Shown here piece after piece: positions 16,974 to 26,476 of a DNA stretch of 64,000 nt. The notes below the pieces were generated by a model that searched no databases, had not been told where the DNA came from, and saw only the letters and a list, made by a program, of their open reading frames with translations. A program made the position numbers and the translations under genes. The stretch is from Eubacterium sp. UBA3782 (lineage in GTDB: Bacteria > Bacillota > Clostridia > Lachnospirales > Lachnospiraceae), in assembly GCA_002368795.1 (NCBI GenBank), contig DFFG01000003.1, positions 11,910 through 75,909 on the forward strand, in the 5' to 3' direction. The first letter of the stretch is position 1; every line of letters starts with the position of its first letter.

Positions 16974-17486
16974 ATGGCAGCTTTAAGCACACTGTGTCAT
17001 CTGAGAAAAGACGGAAAATATCTGATGCTTCACCGGACTGTGAAGAAAAATGATGTGAATCATGATAAATGGATCGGGATCGGCGGACATTTTGAGGCGG
17101 ATGAGAGTCCGGAGGAATGTCTGCTCCGTGAGGTGAAGGAGGAGACCGGCTATACGCTGACCTCCTGGAAGTTCCGCGGCATCGTGACCTTTATCTCAGG
17201 AAACGGTGTAACGGAATATATGCACCTGTTTGATGCCGATGGCTTTGAAGGGGAACCCATTTCCTGCGACGAGGGCCAGCTCGAGTGGGTCGACATCGAC
17301 AAGATCATGAGCCTGAACATCTGGGCAGGGGACAAGATCTTTTTCAAACTTCTGCATGAAGGGGCGCCTTTCTTTTCCCTGAAGCTCGTGTATGACGGAA
17401 AAGACGGGCTCGTGTCGGCTGCGCTGGATGGCAGGCCCCTGGATCTGTCCCTGTATTTCAATCCTGACGGGAGCTGGAAGGCTTAG
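16974..17486 (+). CDS. Nudix hydrolase (MutT/8-oxo-dGTPase-like)
   Basis: The protein has 170 residues and a full Nudix box, GHFEADESPEECLLREVKEETGY, starting near residue 38. WIGIGGHFE is typical of the 8-oxo-dGTP diphosphatase branch, which cleans oxidised nucleotides from the pool. The substrate cannot be fixed from sequence. GGGAGG sits within the end of the lipoprotein gene, two bases upstream. Its last 29 bases overlap the end of the convergent TetR gene. Confidence 0.87.
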   Translation: MAALSTLCHLRKDGKYLMLHRTVKKNDVNHDKWIGIGGHFEADESPEECLLREVKEETGYTLTSWKFRGIVTFISGNGVTEYMHLFDADGFEGEPISCDEGQLEWVDIDKIMSLNIWAGDKIFFKLLHEGAPFFSLKLVYDGKDGLVSAALDGRPLDLSLYFNPDGSWKA

Positions 17487-18099
17487 CATAGCCTTCAAGC
17501 AGCTGGTGGATCGCTCTGTGCAGATGGGGCAGATACTCTTCCAGCGGGGCAGGCGTCTCATAAAGGATACAGCTGTAGCAGGTGGAATTGACCAGCTCGA
17601 TGATCATGAAAAGGAGGATCTCCGGATCGCTGCATTCCAGATCGGGAGAGGAGTCAAGCAGGGAGAGGTAGAGCTGGTAGAACTCGGAGAGATCTGCATA
17701 CTCTGCCTTGCCTTCTGTTTTTACTGCACGGCGGAAAAAGCCCCAGGACAGGTTTTTGCTGATGAAGCGAAGCAGCATATGGTTTTCCTGCAGAGAACTT
17801 AGGATATAGTCGATCATGGCGGTCAGATACGCCTCAAGCGTGTCCGGGATCGCCCCTTTTGCGTTCTGGATGGACTGATGGGCTTCCAGCAGCAGCTGGG
17901 CAGACTTACGGGCGACCAGTTCGTCCCGCAGGTCATATTTATCTTTGAAATACAGGTAGAAGGTCCCCTTGGCCAGCCCGGAGCGCTGGGCAATGTCCGC
18001 GATCGTTGTTTTGGCGAATCCCCGGTCAGTGAACAGCTCATAGGCGCTGCGCAGCAGGGAGGACCTTTTGTTTTGTTTGTTGATCTCTACTTTTCCCAT
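17458..18099 (-). CDS. TetR/AcrR family transcriptional regulator
   Basis: The protein has 213 residues. The N-terminal helix-turn-helix domain is clear: LRSAYELFTDRGFAKTTIADIAQRSGLAKGTFYLYFKDKYDL. The C-terminal ligand-binding domain is helical and divergent. In clostridia such regulators often sit beside MMPL exporters. Here the MMPL gene lies 2.7 kb away beyond hppA and has a TGACCA palindrome in its promoter, so it is a possible target; that is inference. I do not see the same palindrome in front of this gene. Its end overlaps the Nudix gene by 29 bases. Confidence 0.9.
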   Translation of the reverse strand: MGKVEINKQNKRSSLLRSAYELFTDRGFAKTTIADIAQRSGLAKGTFYLYFKDKYDLRDELVARKSAQLLLEAHQSIQNAKGAIPDTLEAYLTAMIDYILSSLQENHMLLRFISKNLSWGFFRRAVKTEGKAEYADLSEFYQLYLSLLDSSPDLECSDPEILLFMIIELVNSTCYSCILYETPAPLEEYLPHLHRAIHQLLEGYAKPSSSRQD

Positions 18100-18632
18100 G
18101 AAATCTACCTTTATGATTTGATCCGGATTGTCATTCTTCCGTCCGGTCCCGGCATGCTCTCCTTATTGTGAGAGCCCATCCGGCGGATCGCAGATGCGCA
18201 CAGCAGAAGGTGCTTACGCACCGAGCGCGTCGCGGCAGGAACGCCAGGACAAAGGCTCTGTATAGTTTCTATATTCTGCCATTGTCACGAAAAATGCAAG
18301 AAGAAGAGGAGAAACTGCAGGGAGGAAGATGAAACCCCGCGGTACGAAAAACGAAAAAATTGCGGGCTTGATCTGTCCCAAAAGGGAGGATTTAGAGGGC
18401 GAAAATTAAAAAACCACATGATGAAAATTAAAAACCACAAAGACAGAAAAAAGGTGCTGCGCCAAATGACGAAAACCGCTCCGTATTTCGCCGGAAGAAT
18501 GCATTTATTTTGACGCAAACGCACAAATCTGGGTCTTTTTTATCCAAAAACCATGTTTTTCCGTTGTGAATGGCAGGAAGATGAATTATAATGACAAGGA
18601 TAAGCAAATGTCAATCAGGGAGGTATTAAAAA
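18100..18632. other. Intergenic region with a 22-bp tandem repeat and the hppA promoter
   Basis: No gene is visible. The right half is A-rich. GAAAATTAAAAAACCACA (18401-18418) recurs as GAAAATTAAAAACCACA (18423-18439) with a 22-bp period, about two helical turns. TTGTGA (18564-18569), 17 bases and TATAAT (18587-18592) form the hppA promoter, and GGGAGG precedes the start codon. The left part, next to the TetR gene, shows only weak hairpins. Confidence 0.5.
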
Positions 18633-20606
18633 ATGACAGCCATTATCCCCGTGATCGCCATCATCGCCCTTGTATTTGCGGCGATCATGGCATCATCCGT
18701 CAGGAAGGCAGAAGTTGGAACGGACAGGATGCGGGAGATCTCTGAGGCGATCCATGAGGGCGCCCAGGCTTTCCTTATGTCTGAGTACAAGGTCCTGGTC
18801 ATCTTCGTTGTCGTCCTGTTCATCGTGATCGGTGTAGGCCTTAGAAACTGGGTTACAGCGATCTGCTTCGTCGTCGGTGCAGTATTCTCTACGCTGGCCG
18901 GATACTTTGGCATGAGCGTAGCGACCCAGGCCAATGTCAGAACGTCTAACGCAGCTAGAACTTCCGGTATGGCCGCAGCACTCTCCGTTGCCTACCACGG
19001 CGGAGCAGTCATGGGCTTCTGCGTCGTTGGTCTTGGCCTTCTCGGCGTAAGCGCGATCTACTTTATCACCGGCAATGCGGACGTGCTCTTTGGCTACAGC
19101 CTTGGCGCTTCCTCTGTTGCTCTGTTCTCCCGTGTCGGCGGCGGTATTTATACCAAGGCAGCCGATGTCGGCGCTGACCTTGTCGGCAAGGTCGAGAACA
19201 ACATCCCCGAGGATGACCCGAGAAACCCGGCCGTTATCGCTGATAACGTCGGCGACAATGTCGGTGACGTTGCCGGTATGGGCGCAGACCTGTTCGAGTC
19301 CTATGTCGGTGCCATCGTTTCTGCGATCACCCTGGGCATCGTTGCCTATGAGCAGAGCGGCGCTATGTATGCACTGGCTCTGGCTGCAGTCGGCATCGTT
19401 GCATCCATGATCGGTACCTTCTTTGTCCGGGGAACCGAGGGCGGCAATCCCCAGAAAGCCCTGAACATGGGCAGCTATGTTGCGTATGTCATCGTGATCA
19501 TCGCATCCATCGTCCTCAGCATTATGATGCTCGGAACTGTCATGCCGGCAGTTGCCGTTATCTTCGGCCTGGCCGTCGGCTTTGTGATCGGTCAGATCAC
19601 CGAGATGTACACCTCCGATAAATATGCATCTGTAAAGCGTATTGCTCAGCAATCTGAGACCGGAGCAGGTACGAACATCATCACCGGCCTGGCCGTTGGT
19701 ATGCGTTCCACCGTTATCCCGATCGTCTGCATCGCAGTCGGCATCTTCGCTGCCTATCGTGCAGCAGGCCTGTTCGGCATCGCTCTGGCAGCCGTCGGTA
19801 TGCTGGCAACCACCGGAAGCACTATCGCTGTCGACGCATACGGCCCGATCGCCGATAATGCCGGCGGTATCGCTGAGATGTCCGGTCTGGATGAGAGCGT
19901 CCGTGAGATCACCGATACCCTTGACTCTGTCGGAAATACCACAGCTGCCATCGGCAAGGGCTTTGCCATCGGCTCTGCGGCTCTGACCGCTCTGGCTCTG
20001 TTCGTTTCCTACGCACAGGCTGTCAAGCTGGAGTCCATCGATATTCTGGATCCCAGAGTTATCATCGGTCTCTTTATCGGTGGTATGCTTCCGTTCCTGT
20101 TCTCCGCGATCACTATGGAGTCTGTTTCCAAGGCTGCCTACAAGATGATCGAGGAGGTTCGCCGTCAGTTCCATGAGGACAGCGGCATCCTGGCAGGCAC
20201 CAGCCGTCCGGATTACAAGAGCTGCGTAGGTATCTCCACAGTTGCAGCTCTGCACGAGATGATTGTTCCCGGCGTTATCGCAGCAGCAGCTCCGATCGTT
20301 GTCGGCATCATCCTTGGCACCGACGCTCTTGGCGGTATGCTTGCAGGCTCTCTGGTCACTGGTGTTCTTCTGGCGATCTTCATGTCCAACGCAGGCGGTG
20401 CCTGGGACAATGCGAAGAAGTATATCGAGACCGGCCATCACGGCGGAAAGGGCAGCGAGGCCCATCATGCAGCCGTTGTCGGCGATACAGTCGGCGATCC
20501 CTTCAAGGATACCTCTGGTCCGTCGATCAACATCCTGATCAAGCTGATGACCGTCGTTTCTCTGGTCTTCGCACCGCTGTTCATCGCCTTTGGCGGACTG
20601 CTTTAA
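18633..20606 (+). CDS. hppA: Membrane-bound pyrophosphatase, K+-dependent type (ion pump)
   Basis: The 657-residue integral membrane protein hydrolyses pyrophosphate and pumps Na+ and/or H+ outwards. The substrate site is seen in [30 protein letters not shown] and the C-terminal [15 protein letters not shown]. The motif [10 protein letters not shown] has Ala where K+-independent enzymes have Lys (GNTTKA), which places it in the K+-dependent subfamily; Na+-pumping members belong there. Length and about 16 membrane segments are normal. It has its own promoter and a strong terminator, so it is monocistronic. Confidence 0.95.
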   Translation: MTAIIPVIAIIALVFAAIMASSVRKAEVGTDRMREISEAIHEGAQAFLMSEYKVLVIFVVVLFIVIGVGLRNWVTAICFVVGAVFSTLAGYFGMSVATQANVRTSNAARTSGMAAALSVAYHGGAVMGFCVVGLGLLGVSAIYFITGNADVLFGYSLGASSVALFSRVGGGIYTKAADVGADLVGKVENNIPEDDPRNPAVIADNVGDNVGDVAGMGADLFESYVGAIVSAITLGIVAYEQSGAMYALALAAVGIVASMIGTFFVRGTEGGNPQKALNMGSYVAYVIVIIASIVLSIMMLGTVMPAVAVIFGLAVGFVIGQITEMYTSDKYASVKRIAQQSETGAGTNIITGLAVGMRSTVIPIVCIAVGIFAAYRAAGLFGIALAAVGMLATTGSTIAVDAYGPIADNAGGIAEMSGLDESVREITDTLDSVGNTTAAIGKGFAIGSAALTALALFVSYAQAVKLESIDILDPRVIIGLFIGGMLPFLFSAITMESVSKAAYKMIEEVRRQFHEDSGILAGTSRPDYKSCVGISTVAALHEMIVPGVIAAAAPIVVGIILGTDALGGMLAGSLVTGVLLAIFMSNAGGAWDNAKKYIETGHHGGKGSEAHHAAVVGDTVGDPFKDTSGPSINILIKLMTVVSLVFAPLFIAFGGLL

Positions 20607-20666
20607 TTTAAAATGGTCATTTCCTGCTGTGGCAGGAGAAGACAAACAGAATCAATAGCCATTGCA

Positions 20667-20693
20667 GGCGGGATCTTCGGATCCCGCCTTTTT
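20667..20693 (+). terminator. Rho-independent terminator of hppA
   Basis: GGCGGGATC, a TTCG tetraloop, GATCCCGCC and TTTTT: a perfect 9-bp stem with an extra-stable loop. Confidence 0.92.
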
Positions 20694-20766
20694 GTGTACA
20701 AAAGCGAAGGTTAAAAAATGACCAAAATTCATTTTTGAAAGGCACAAGATTTGTGAAAAGTGATAA

Positions 20767-20795
20767 TTGACCATTGGTCATTTTTGGACTATTCT
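20767..20795 (+). promoter_or_regulatory. MMPL operon promoter with overlapping TGACCA palindrome
   Basis: TTGACC (20767-20772), 17 bases and TATTCT (20790-20795) form the promoter. The 13-base palindrome TGACCATTGGTCA (20768-20780) covers the -35 and part of the spacer, an ideal repressor site. Further half sites, TGACCA near 20720 and TGGTCA near 20614, flank it. Confidence 0.6.
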
Positions 20796-20812
20796 TTTCA
20801 CAAAATTTCAAG

Positions 20813-22951
20813 ATGAATCAGGAGATGATAGATGTGATACAGACTGGGAAATGGATCGCACGGCACAGGATACTGATCCTGGCCATCGGGATCTTTCTTC
20901 TGCTGCCTTCGGTCTGGGGTATGGTGCATATGCGGACAAATTACGATCTGCTGACCTACCTGCCGGAGAGTATTGAGACGGTGAGCGGGCAGCAGACGAT
21001 CATTGACGAGTATGGCATGGGTGCCTTTTCCATGATCGTAGTGGAGAACAAGGCGCTGAAGGATGTGGCAGAACTGGAGGCGGACCTCGAGGATCTGGAG
21101 CACGTAAAGGATGTCCTTTGGTACGACGATGCTGCGGATATCAGCCTTCCGGTGGAGATGCTGCCTGCCGACCTGAGAGAAAAGTTTTTCCACGGGGACG
21201 CAACGATGATGCTCGTTCTCCTGGATGAAGGCACCTCTTCGGACGCTTCGATGGACACGATTGCTGAAATACGCGGCATCTGCGATGAGGACTGCTATGT
21301 GGGAGGCATGACGGCGATCCTGAGTGATCTGAGAGATCTGGCTGACCGGGAGGTACCGATCTACGTTACCATCGCCGTGCTTCTTTCGCTGGTCGTGATG
21401 CAGCTGCTCTGCGATTCCTTTCTGGTTCCGTTCCTGTTCCTCGCAGACATTGGGTTTGCGATCATCTATAACCTTGGGACGAACTTTATGTTTGGGGAGA
21501 TCTCCTATATTACCAAGGCAGTAGCAGCTGTTCTGCAGCTGGGCGTCACGATGGATTATTCTATTTTCCTTCTGGGCAGCTACCGGGAATACAAGGAAAA
21601 GTATCCGGAGGACAGTGAACGGGCGATGGGACATGCGATCGCCAGCACCTTCCGGTCTGTTGTGGGAAGTTCGGTCACAACGATCGCCGGGTTTATTGCA
21701 CTTTGCTTTATGACATTTACCCTGGGGCTTGATATGGGCATCGTTATGGCAAAGGGCGTTATTTTCGGCGTGATCTGCTGTCTGACGATCCTTCCTGCAC
21801 TGATCCTGCTGTTTGAGCGGGCCATTGAAAAAACGACACACCGGCCGCTTCTGGGGGATCTGCAGAAGCTGTCCGATTTTATTACTTCCCACAGCCGGCT
21901 GTGGATCCTGCTTTTTGTCATCCTGTTTATCCCGGCCCTATGGGGACAGAATCATCTGGAGGTCTATTATGATATGGCGGCGTCTCTTCCGGAGTCGCTT
22001 CCGTCCAAGATCGCGATCCGGAAGACGGAGGAGGATTTTGGAAGCACGACCATCCATATGATCCTGATGGACGCAGACCTTCCGGCAAAGGACAAGAAGG
22101 CAATGCTCGATGAGATCAGCCAGGTGGACGGCGTGACCTGGTGCCTGGGCCTGAACTCCCTGATAGGCACGAGCGTACCGGAGGAAGTCATTCCGGAAAA
22201 CGTAAAGAGCATGCTGCAGAGCGGCGAGCATGAGCTTGCCTTTATCAGCACAGGATATTATGACGGATCAGAAGAGGTAAATGCCCAGATCGATGAGATC
22301 AACGCGGTCATGGACCGCTATGACGATGGTGCAGTGCTGATCGGAGAGGCTCCTCTGACAAAGAATCTGATGGAGATCACCGATGTGGATTTTATGCACG
22401 TAAATACGATCTCCATCGGAATCATCTTTGTGATCATTCTTCTGCTGTTCCGGTCGATCAGCCTTCCGGTACTCCTGGAGACGGCAATTGAGTTTGCCAT
22501 TATGGTCAATCTGGCGATTCCGTATTATATGGGGACCAAGCTTCCCTTCGTGGCCAGCATTATCCTGGGTACGGTACAGCTGGGATCGACTGTGGACTAT
22601 GCGATCCTGATGACCACCCGGTACCAGAAGGAGAGACAGCGGGGACTGGACAAAGCAGATGCCGTACAGATCATGCATCGGACCTGCATGCCGTCGATCA
22701 TCACCAGCGGCGCGGCCTTCTTTGCCGCAACCTTTGGCGTGGCAGTATATTCTGAGATCGATGTGATCCGCTCGATCTGTCTGCTCCTTGCCCGTGGAGC
22801 ACTGATCAGTATGGTAGTCGTTATTCTTGTTCTGCCGGGTATGTTTTTGATCTTTGACTGGTTGATCTGCAGGACATCGGCAGACTTTTTGGGAAGGAAA
22901 AAGAAAAAAGACAGAGTGGAAATGATAGAAGAAAGAGGCGAAGCATCATGA
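20813..22951 (+). CDS. MMPL/RND family exporter
   Basis: The protein has 712 residues with the duplicated RND layout. One membrane segment is followed by an extracytoplasmic domain and five segments (from about residue 180), and the same plan repeats in the second half (from about residue 350). Motifs GVTMDYSIFLLGSYREYK and GSTVDYAILMTTRYQKER carry the membrane Asp residues that couple export to protons. The start at 20813 is the first sensible Met after the promoter, although its binding site is weak; a Met at 20825 is possible. Its end overlaps the next gene by four bases (ATGA). The pair probably forms one exporter system. The substrate is unknown. Confidence 0.87.
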   Translation: MNQEMIDVIQTGKWIARHRILILAIGIFLLLPSVWGMVHMRTNYDLLTYLPESIETVSGQQTIIDEYGMGAFSMIVVENKALKDVAELEADLEDLEHVKDVLWYDDAADISLPVEMLPADLREKFFHGDATMMLVLLDEGTSSDASMDTIAEIRGICDEDCYVGGMTAILSDLRDLADREVPIYVTIAVLLSLVVMQLLCDSFLVPFLFLADIGFAIIYNLGTNFMFGEISYITKAVAAVLQLGVTMDYSIFLLGSYREYKEKYPEDSERAMGHAIASTFRSVVGSSVTTIAGFIALCFMTFTLGLDMGIVMAKGVIFGVICCLTILPALILLFERAIEKTTHRPLLGDLQKLSDFITSHSRLWILLFVILFIPALWGQNHLEVYYDMAASLPESLPSKIAIRKTEEDFGSTTIHMILMDADLPAKDKKAMLDEISQVDGVTWCLGLNSLIGTSVPEEVIPENVKSMLQSGEHELAFISTGYYDGSEEVNAQIDEINAVMDRYDDGAVLIGEAPLTKNLMEITDVDFMHVNTISIGIIFVIILLLFRSISLPVLLETAIEFAIMVNLAIPYYMGTKLPFVASIILGTVQLGSTVDYAILMTTRYQKERQRGLDKADAVQIMHRTCMPSIITSGAAFFAATFGVAVYSEIDVIRSICLLLARGALISMVVVILVLPGMFLIFDWLICRTSADFLGRKKKKDRVEMIEERGEAS

Positions 22952-25900
22952 ATAAAAGCAACAGAAATTCCGGCATACAAAGCCATGCAAATGCGGCACT
23001 GGCGGTCTCGATGGCTGCTTTTCTGGGACTGCTGCCGGCAGCTCCGGCAATGGCTGCTGAGACAAAGGAAGATGTGCACAAGGACGAGACGGTATATGTG
23101 GTTGCCGACCCGGCCGGGGAAGCCAGGGACATCATTGTTTCCGATCATCTGGTCAATGACGGGGGACTGAAGGAAATCAAAGATCAGTCCTCGCTCTCGG
23201 ACATTGAGAACACAAAGGGAGATGAGACCTTCAGCGGTCCGGAAGCCTCCATGACCTGGTCGGCAGACGGGAAGGATATTTATTATGAAGGAACCTCAGA
23301 CAACAGCCTGCCGGTGGGCGTAAGCCTGAAGTATTATCTGGACGGACAGGAGATCACGGCAGAAGAGCTGGCAGGAAAAAGCGGCAGACTGACCATTGAG
23401 ATCCACTACGCCAACAATACCGGGAAACAGATGAAGATCGGCAGCCGCACAGAGGATATGAAGAGTCTCTTTGTCATGATGACCGGGATGCTGCTTCCCG
23501 ATGATGTTTTCTCCAATGTAACGGTCGATAACGGCAAGGTCATTGATGACGGCAGCCGTCAGATCGCTCTGGCCTTCGGAGTGCCGGGACTTCGGGAATC
23601 CCTGAACCTGGAGGAGACGGCCGGAAAACTTGCAAAGGAAACAGAGAAAGAAAGCAAAGACGGCAGCATGAAAGAGATCAGCCGCCTTCTGTCCGGAGAA
23701 GGACTCACGGATACGGTGAAGATTACTGCGGATGTGAAGGATTTTTCCATGGGACAGACCATAACGGTGGCGGTATCCGACCTGTTCAATGATCTGGATC
23801 TTTCCGACGAAGACAGCCTGGAGGACCTGTCCAAAGGCATAGACGAGCTTGAGACGGCGACCCGCCAGCTGGTAGATGGAAGCGGAGAGCTTCTGGAGGG
23901 TACCAGGACACTGAAAGACAAATATGGTGAGCTCGACAGCGGGATCGGGACGCTGAAAAACGGGATCGATACGGCTGCCGATGGCGCCGGGGCTGCCGCA
24001 GATGGAGCGGAGCGTCTGAGCAAGGGAGCAGAAGAGCTGAATACCGGTGCCAAAACAGCCCGGAAAGGCGCGAAGTCCCTGGCCGGAGGTGTAAAGGATT
24101 ATACCGATGGTACACAGAAGATCCAGGCAGGTGCGGAGAAGGTGAAGGATGGAACAGCCTCTGCAGCAGAAGGGGCAGAGACACTGGCCGAAGGGATCCA
24201 TGCCTACACAGGAGGCGTGGCAGAACTTGCCGGGGGAACCGGAACCCTGAAGGAAGGTGCCGATAATGCCGGGAAGGGTGCCGCAGATCTGTCGTCCGGA
24301 ATCACGGCTTACACGGATGGTGTATCGTCGCTATCTGCAGGCGCCAAATCCCTGAGCACGGGCGCCGCAGGCCTGTCGGAGGGCATCGAAAACTATTCCG
24401 CCGGTGTGGACAGTCTGGCGGACGGCATACATACCTATGTGGACGGGATCAGCCAGCTGACCGGCGCAGATACCGGAGAAAAGCTGCAGACGCTGGTCGA
24501 GGGACTGGATGGCCTGGCTGCTGGCATGGAAGCGCTGGACAAGGAGGTATCCTCCGACGAAGGAAGTCTGTCTGCCATCGAGGATAGCGCTTCAAAGCTT
24601 GCAGAGGCTGCCGCATCACTGGATGCCGGAGCCGAAGCATTGGTCGGTACCATTGAAAGCACGGAAACCGGGACCGGCAGCCTGGAGACGCTGAAGACGT
24701 CCATAGGTCAGGCAAAAGGCGCCGTACAGGGACTGCAGAAAAGTCTGGCAGGACAGCAGGCGGCGATGGAAGCCCAGATCCGCACAGCAGCAGCCCAGGC
24801 GGCTACTTCAGCAGCTCAGAATGCCGTATCCGGTGCATATAGCACTGCCGCAGGCAGCGCAGCTTCTGCTGCCGCCACTTCAGCCGTATCTGAGAAATAT
24901 GCAGCAGCACAAAGTGCAGTCAGCCAGCAGATCAGCAGCCTTCAGGCGCAGAGAGATGCGCTGGCAGCAGATAACACCGATGGCAAAAACGACAGTGCCA
25001 TCGCTGCCCTTGACAGTGCGGTAAGCGGTCTGAACAGCCTGCAGGGCAGTTTTGGAGATCCGAGCGTAAATGTTTCCGTGAGTGTGGATGCATCTGCCGT
25101 CAATGTAGGATCTGAGGCATTTTCCGGGCTGAGCCTGGCAGACACCTTCAGCAGCCTGAATGCCAGCCTGTCCGGTATCAGCGGCAGCCTGGAGACGATC
25201 GAAGGACAGATCAAGGCTCCGGATCAGACCGGCAGTGCAAAAGCGGATCCAGGCGAAGCCCTGAAACAGCTAAAGGATGGCACCTCTGCGCTGAGCAGTC
25301 AGATGGCAGCTCTTGCCCAGGGTATTTCCGGATACAGAAGCGGGCTCTCCCAGAACACAGGAGAACTGAGCAAAGGAGCCAGGACACTGAGCACATCAGC
25401 AGAAGAAGGCATCGGCAGTCTGACAGAAGGAATGGAATCTCTCAGCCAGGGAGGTACAGCCCTGAAGGATGGTGCTGACAAGCTTGTTGGTGCGGGTGCG
25501 GACCTCAAAGCCGGCACAGCAGCGGTGACCGGCGGTGTATCCACGCTCCAGGAAGGAGCAGCAGCTCTGGAAGCCAATTCTCCGGCCCTGAAGGAAGGCG
25601 CAAAAACGCTTGCCGGCGGACTCCTGGATCTGTCAGCGGGCATCGGTCAGCTGAAGGACGGAGCAGATAAGCTGGATGGCAATTCTGAAAAACTGAACGC
25701 CGGAGCGGATGCGCTGAAGACCGGAGCCTCCGAGCTGAAAACAGGGGCATCGGATCTGTATAAAGGATGCCAGACGCTGAACGAAAACGCACCTGCCCTG
25801 ACCTCGGGCGCAAATGAGCTTGCCGGTGGACTGCTGGATCTGTCCGAAGGGACAGCCACACTGAAAAAGGGTGCGGATGCGCTTTCTTCCGGAAATAGCA

Positions 25901-26217
25901 CCCTGAGCAGCGGCATGGATCAGCTGGCCGGCGGAGCAGCTGCCCTCAAGGAGGGAAGCGGCAAGGTCACCGAAGGGATCGGAGCCCTGGAAAGTGGTGC
26001 TGAGCAGCTGTCTGATGGAATGGAAAAATACCAGGAGGAAGCGATCCTGTCTCTGACAGATGTGCTTCGGACCATCAGTACAGATTACGAGGAAGCAAAG
26101 GAACGGCTGCTGGCACTGACCTCAGACGAACTTACCTATACAAATTACAGCGGGATCCCGGATGGAATGGATGGAAGCGTGAAATTCATTATCACGACAG
26201 AAGAGATCGGAAGCTGA
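22948..26217 (+). CDS. Giant secreted protein with xxxLxxG heptad repeats
   Basis: The 1089-residue protein has a signal peptide (VSMAAFLGLLPAAPAMAAE) and a beta-rich N-terminal domain to about residue 280. A very long run of heptads of the X-X-X-Leu-X-X-Gly type follows (for example LSKGAEELNTGAKTARKGA). A central Ala/Ser-rich coiled segment (about residues 600-760) interrupts the repeats. No clear C-terminal membrane segment is seen. Proteins of this kind accompany MMPL or YhgE/Pip-like exporters in Firmicutes, and here translation is coupled to the MMPL gene. It may form an extracytoplasmic extension through the thick cell wall; that role is inference. Function is not established. Confidence 0.82.
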   Translation: MNKSNRNSGIQSHANAALAVSMAAFLGLLPAAPAMAAETKEDVHKDETVYVVADPAGEARDIIVSDHLVNDGGLKEIKDQSSLSDIENTKGDETFSGPEASMTWSADGKDIYYEGTSDNSLPVGVSLKYYLDGQEITAEELAGKSGRLTIEIHYANNTGKQMKIGSRTEDMKSLFVMMTGMLLPDDVFSNVTVDNGKVIDDGSRQIALAFGVPGLRESLNLEETAGKLAKETEKESKDGSMKEISRLLSGEGLTDTVKITADVKDFSMGQTITVAVSDLFNDLDLSDEDSLEDLSKGIDELETATRQLVDGSGELLEGTRTLKDKYGELDSGIGTLKNGIDTAADGAGAAADGAERLSKGAEELNTGAKTARKGAKSLAGGVKDYTDGTQKIQAGAEKVKDGTASAAEGAETLAEGIHAYTGGVAELAGGTGTLKEGADNAGKGAADLSSGITAYTDGVSSLSAGAKSLSTGAAGLSEGIENYSAGVDSLADGIHTYVDGISQLTGADTGEKLQTLVEGLDGLAAGMEALDKEVSSDEGSLSAIEDSASKLAEAAASLDAGAEALVGTIESTETGTGSLETLKTSIGQAKGAVQGLQKSLAGQQAAMEAQIRTAAAQAATSAAQNAVSGAYSTAAGSAASAAATSAVSEKYAAAQSAVSQQISSLQAQRDALAADNTDGKNDSAIAALDSAVSGLNSLQGSFGDPSVNVSVSVDASAVNVGSEAFSGLSLADTFSSLNASLSGISGSLETIEGQIKAPDQTGSAKADPGEALKQLKDGTSALSSQMAALAQGISGYRSGLSQNTGELSKGARTLSTSAEEGIGSLTEGMESLSQGGTALKDGADKLVGAGADLKAGTAAVTGGVSTLQEGAAALEANSPALKEGAKTLAGGLLDLSAGIGQLKDGADKLDGNSEKLNAGADALKTGASELKTGASDLYKGCQTLNENAPALTSGANELAGGLLDLSEGTATLKKGADALSSGNSTLSSGMDQLAGGAAALKEGSGKVTEGIGALESGAEQLSDGMEKYQEEAILSLTDVLRTISTDYEEAKERLLALTSDELTYTNYSGIPDGMDGSVKFIITTEEIGS

Positions 26218-26223
26218 GAATGC

Positions 26224-26251
26224 TTGACATTTATGTCAGGGGGAATATAAT
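26224..26251 (+). promoter_or_regulatory. Promoter of the ribU transcript
   Basis: TTGACA (26224-26229), 16 bases, TATAAT (26246-26251). The start of transcription falls near 26258, about 30 bases before the riboswitch. Confidence 0.8.
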
Positions 26252-26290
26252 TAGCAGTGGAGGAAGGTTCCTCCGGAGAATTTCATAACT

Positions 26291-26399
26291 GATCTTCAGG
26301 GCGGGGTGCAATTCCCCACTGGCGGTAAAGTCCGCGAACCGAAAGGCCGAACCGGTGAAACTCCGGTACCAACAGTACAGTCTGGATGAAAGAAGATAC
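26291..26399 (+). promoter_or_regulatory. FMN riboswitch (RFN element)
   Basis: The hallmark RFN blocks are present in order: GATCTTCAGGGCGGGGTG, AATTCCCCACTGGCGGTAA, GCGAACC, ACCGGTGAAACTCCGGTACC, CAGTACAGTCTGGATG and AAAGAAGAT. They precede a riboflavin transporter, as is typical. FMN binding is expected to shut the gene off through the terminator just downstream. Confidence 0.96.
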
Positions 26400-26421
26400 C
26401 AAATTTGTTTTTAAATTTTGC

Positions 26422-26453
26422 AATGCCCTGGATCTTTGATTCGGGGCATTTTT
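26422..26453 (+). terminator. Riboswitch expression-platform terminator
   Basis: AATGCCC pairs with GGGGCATT across a 14-base loop, followed by a T-run. It lies between the FMN aptamer and the ribU ribosome binding site, so the switch acts on transcription. Confidence 0.8.
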
Positions 26454-26476
26454 CTGTCCCGGGAGAGGAGAGAAAC

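Noticed and set aside
18693..20645. 650-codon open frame on the minus strand through hppA
   Set aside because: It is the mirror of a well-identified gene. Its translation is rich in Asp, Cys and His with no fold-like pattern, and it has no ribosome binding site. The frame stays open because of codon bias in hppA.
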